From: Acetomicrobium sp. UBA5826
GTDB taxonomy: Bacteria; Synergistota; Synergistia; Synergistales; Acetomicrobiaceae
NCBI RefSeq assembly: GCF_002433005.1
Contig: NZ_DJHF01000013.1
Span: forward strand, 1 to 23,770
Length of the DNA: 23,770 nucleotides
Reading direction: 5' to 3'
Shown here one piece after another: positions 23,706 through 23,770 of the stretch. The translations under genes were made by a program, and so were the position numbers. How positions within the stretch are numbered: the stretch's first letter is position 1; every line of letters starts with the position of its first letter. The notes under the pieces were generated by a model. It did no database searches and had not been told where the DNA came from. It worked only from the letters and a program-made list of their open reading frames with translations.

Positions 23706-23770
23706 TTACTTTATTGCGATCAACAGAGGAAAATAGGCATTCACATATCCCGTCTCCTTGAAGCGTTCGT
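23706..23770 (-). pseudogene. Truncated second copy of proS (partial at window edge)
   Basis: The minus strand reads DERFKETGYVNAYFPLLI and then AIK and a stop. This matches residues 53-70 of the intact ProS at 11626-13065 with one change (His to Tyr), after which similarity stops abruptly. Over about 52 aligned bases I count 7 differences, nearly all synonymous, so this is not a recent exact duplication. The 5' part would lie beyond the window. It is probably a truncated paralogue; whether it is expressed is unknown. Confidence 0.8.

Noticed and set aside
1..23770. tRNA genes, rRNA, CRISPR arrays
   Set aside because: I saw no cloverleaf-like gene, no rRNA conserved stretches and no regularly spaced direct repeats.

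Overview
The window is bacterial chromosome, moderately AT-rich and densely coded. TTG and GTG starts, long co-directional operons, oxygen-sensitive-looking chemistry (an Fe-S dehydratase, a nickel-pincer LarA homologue) and an archaeal/eukaryal-type prolyl-tRNA synthetase suggest an anaerobic amino-acid or organic-acid fermenter. Synergistota or a clostridium-like lineage would fit, but that is inference from gene content; no rRNA or other marker is present.

Region 1 (1-6102, plus strand) is a complete tryptophan operon except for trpG: promoter, a 19-residue leader peptide with three consecutive Trp codons, a leader RNA with competing hairpins, then trpE-trpD-trpC-trpF-trpB-trpA with overlaps or gaps of 2-11 nt. 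The leader appears to be a six-segment (two-step) attenuator rather than the usual four-segment one. TrpE has an altered signature motif and an altered Trp-feedback motif.

Region 2 (6144-11471, minus strand) is a 5-oxoproline (pyroglutamate) module laid out like the Bacillus ycs/kip cluster: a macro-domain protein, an Nramp-fold transporter that has lost the metal-binding DPGN motif, pxpB, pxpC, pxpA and a YcsI-type DUF1445 protein. A bidirectional-looking hairpin separates it from the convergent trp operon.

Region 3 (11626-13337, minus strand) holds proS and a small glutaredoxin-like gene. Region 4 (13366-14582) is a scar: the 3' end of an AEC transporter gene, a decayed IS30-family transposase and a second gene remnant.

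Region 5 (14601-23522, minus strand) is one long operon with a near-consensus promoter: an IlvD/Edd dehydratase, an FGGY sugar kinase, a D-2-hydroxyacid dehydrogenase, a LarA-family racemase/epimerase, and a TctA-TctC-TctB tripartite transporter. Together they look like uptake and catabolism of a hydroxy or sugar acid by a route I cannot match to a named pathway. At the far right edge (23706-23770) is a fragment of a second, diverged proS copy that breaks off after residue 70 of the intact protein and is followed by a strong hairpin.
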